A DNA stretch of 5,263 bases from a bacterium (GTDB taxonomy: Bacteria; Latescibacterota; UBA2968; GCA-2709665): positions 1 through 5,263 of the forward strand of contig JAQCGA010000333.1 in NCBI GenBank assembly GCA_027619145.1, written 5' to 3'. Position 1 is the first letter of the stretch, and each line of letters starts with the position of its first letter. The position numbers and the translations under genes were made by a program. This document shows positions 4,398 to 5,263 of this stretch, piece by piece. The notes beneath the pieces are model-generated. The model worked only from the letters and a program-made list of their open reading frames with translations, was not told where the DNA came from and ran no database searches.

Positions 4398-5263
4398 TTC
4401 AAAGAGAGCAGGTTGCCTGCGCAGGGGAGGTACGTTTACAGACTGGGCTCGGGTGTTTTCGTTGACCAGTACGTTCTCAAACCTGTGGATTTTGTCGTTT
4501 CTGTCGAATAATTCTTCCACCTGGGTACGGGCATTGTATCCGATGCGTTCCATTTCCTGGGGAGTCTCCAGCAGGCCGCAGAGCACGGTGGTCAGATCTT
4601 CAGAACCCCTTGGAGGAATCAGCAGACCCGTATGGCCATGTTGAATCAATTCTGGTATGCCACCAACGTCCGAGGCCACAACGGGTTTCCCCATTGCCAT
4701 TGCCTCGAGTACGGCATTGGGAAGCCCCTCTGAAAGAGATGCATGGACCAGGATGTCGGTGGTGTACATCAACCGGGGGATATCTTCAACGAAGCCGGCG
4801 AAGCAGAAGTTGTCGCGCACGCCAGCGTCATCTGCTGCCTGGAGCAAAGCCTGTTTCTCTGATCCTTCACCCACGATCAGGAAGGTGGTTTCTGGATGGC
4901 TGGCCAGGACATTTTTTGCAGACTCGATGAGCATCGGGAGGTTTTTGATTCGGTCCAGTCTACCTACCGATGCGATGACGCGGTGATCTTCGGGAATGCC
5001 CAGGGAGCGGCGAAGCTGTTTCCGGTCTGCCGAACTGAACCGTGCAGGATCGAATTTCTGGAGGTCTACGCCATTATAAAGGACGTGGACGCTGTCTGGA
5101 GAGAGCGTGGGGAATTCATTGAGGAGGCGTGTTCGAATTTCTTCTGAGACAACAAAGATCCCGCCTACCGTATCGAGTTCTAGACCCATACGTTCGGGTG
5201 AAAGCGCACCTGGCCCCGGAGATACACCCAAGCGGAGGAGGATGCTGCCTCGGCCGACTTCTC
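4344..5263 (-). CDS. GT4-family glycosyltransferase (C-terminal part, open at right edge)
   Basis: The frame is open from the right edge (first full codon at 5261) to TGA at 4346-4344, giving 305 visible residues; the N-terminus lies outside. Numbering from the first visible residue, IFVVSEEIRTRLL (35-47) and VLYNGVDLQKFDP (60-72) end the N-terminal Rossmann domain. SVGRLDRIKN (98-107) supplies the R101 and K106 expected to bind the donor phosphates. FLIVGEGSEK and FAGFVEDIP follow. SEGLPNAVLEAMAMGKPVVASDVGGIPELI begins at 177 and contains the E-x7-E pair E178/E186 of retaining GT4 enzymes. GT4 enzymes transfer sugars from nucleotide donors, often in exopolysaccharide, O-antigen or glycolipid synthesis; donor and acceptor are unknown. 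The domain should end near FENVL (about 4467). The last 40 residues look foreign, and the final 17 coincide with the start of the HDOD remnant, so the natural stop was probably lost. The in-window start TTG at 5231 is only apparent. Confidence 0.88.
   Translation of the reverse strand, partial: EVGRGSILLRLGVSPGPGALSPERMGLELDTVGGIFVVSEEIRTRLLNEFPTLSPDSVHVLYNGVDLQKFDPARFSSADRKQLRRSLGIPEDHRVIASVGRLDRIKNLPMLIESAKNVLASHPETTFLIVGEGSEKQALLQAADDAGVRDNFCFAGFVEDIPRLMYTTDILVHASLSEGLPNAVLEAMAMGKPVVASDVGGIPELIQHGHTGLLIPPRGSEDLTTVLCGLLETPQEMERIGYNARTQVEELFDRNDKIHRFENVLVNENTRAQSVNVPPLRRQPALFEMTTEFFQRSCTYQKLPT

Noticed and set aside
1..5263. CRISPR array, insertion sequence, tRNA or prophage elements
   Set aside because: No regularly spaced repeats, transposase motifs, terminal inverted repeats or cloverleaf-like segments were found on either strand.

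Overview
The window comes from a Gram-negative (diderm) bacterium of moderately high GC content. The clearest pointer is an Omp85/BamA-superfamily outer-membrane protein with a signal peptide. Ordinary sigma-70-like promoters, GNRA-loop and U-tract terminators and good Shine-Dalgarno sites support a bacterial chromosome. The phylum cannot be fixed from the sequence. No insertion sequence, tRNA, rRNA or CRISPR array is visible.

Layout, left to right. (1) 1-669, minus strand: N-terminal 223 residues of a single-POTRA Omp85-type protein, running off the left edge. (2) 670-963: a roughly 290-base regulatory gap. It holds a very good extended -10 promoter for the Omp85 gene, an almost perfect palindrome lying on that -10 box, a long leader of about 175 nt with a terminator-like element, and the intrinsic terminator of the next gene. 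(3) 964-1770, minus: a sugar phosphate isomerase/epimerase-type TIM barrel. (4) 1771-2001: a divergent intergenic region with a consensus -35 box, a promoter spacer that is itself a 17-bp inverted repeat, a tandem 8-bp repeat and a further small inverted repeat. (5) 2002-2640, plus: a uridine-kinase-family P-loop kinase. (6) 2637-3635, minus: a 2,4-diaminopentanoate-dehydrogenase-like oxidoreductase. Its stop codon overlaps that of the kinase tail to tail. (7) 3636-3840: promoter region and a bidirectional terminator. (8) 3851-4397, minus: a broken HDOD-domain gene with at least three lesions. (9) 4344-5263, minus: the C-terminal part of a GT4 glycosyltransferase, open at the right edge, whose frame runs without a stop into the HDOD remnant.

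The genes do not form one obvious pathway. Envelope functions (Omp85, glycosyltransferase) lie at the two ends. Three small-molecule enzymes (sugar isomerase, nucleoside-type kinase, amino-acid-type dehydrogenase) lie between them, each apparently its own transcription unit. I see no convincing undescribed multi-gene system. The items most worth a second look are the two promoter/palindrome arrangements, the decayed HDOD gene fused to the glycosyltransferase frame, the altered nucleoside-site motif of the kinase, and the stop-codon overlap of the convergent pair.
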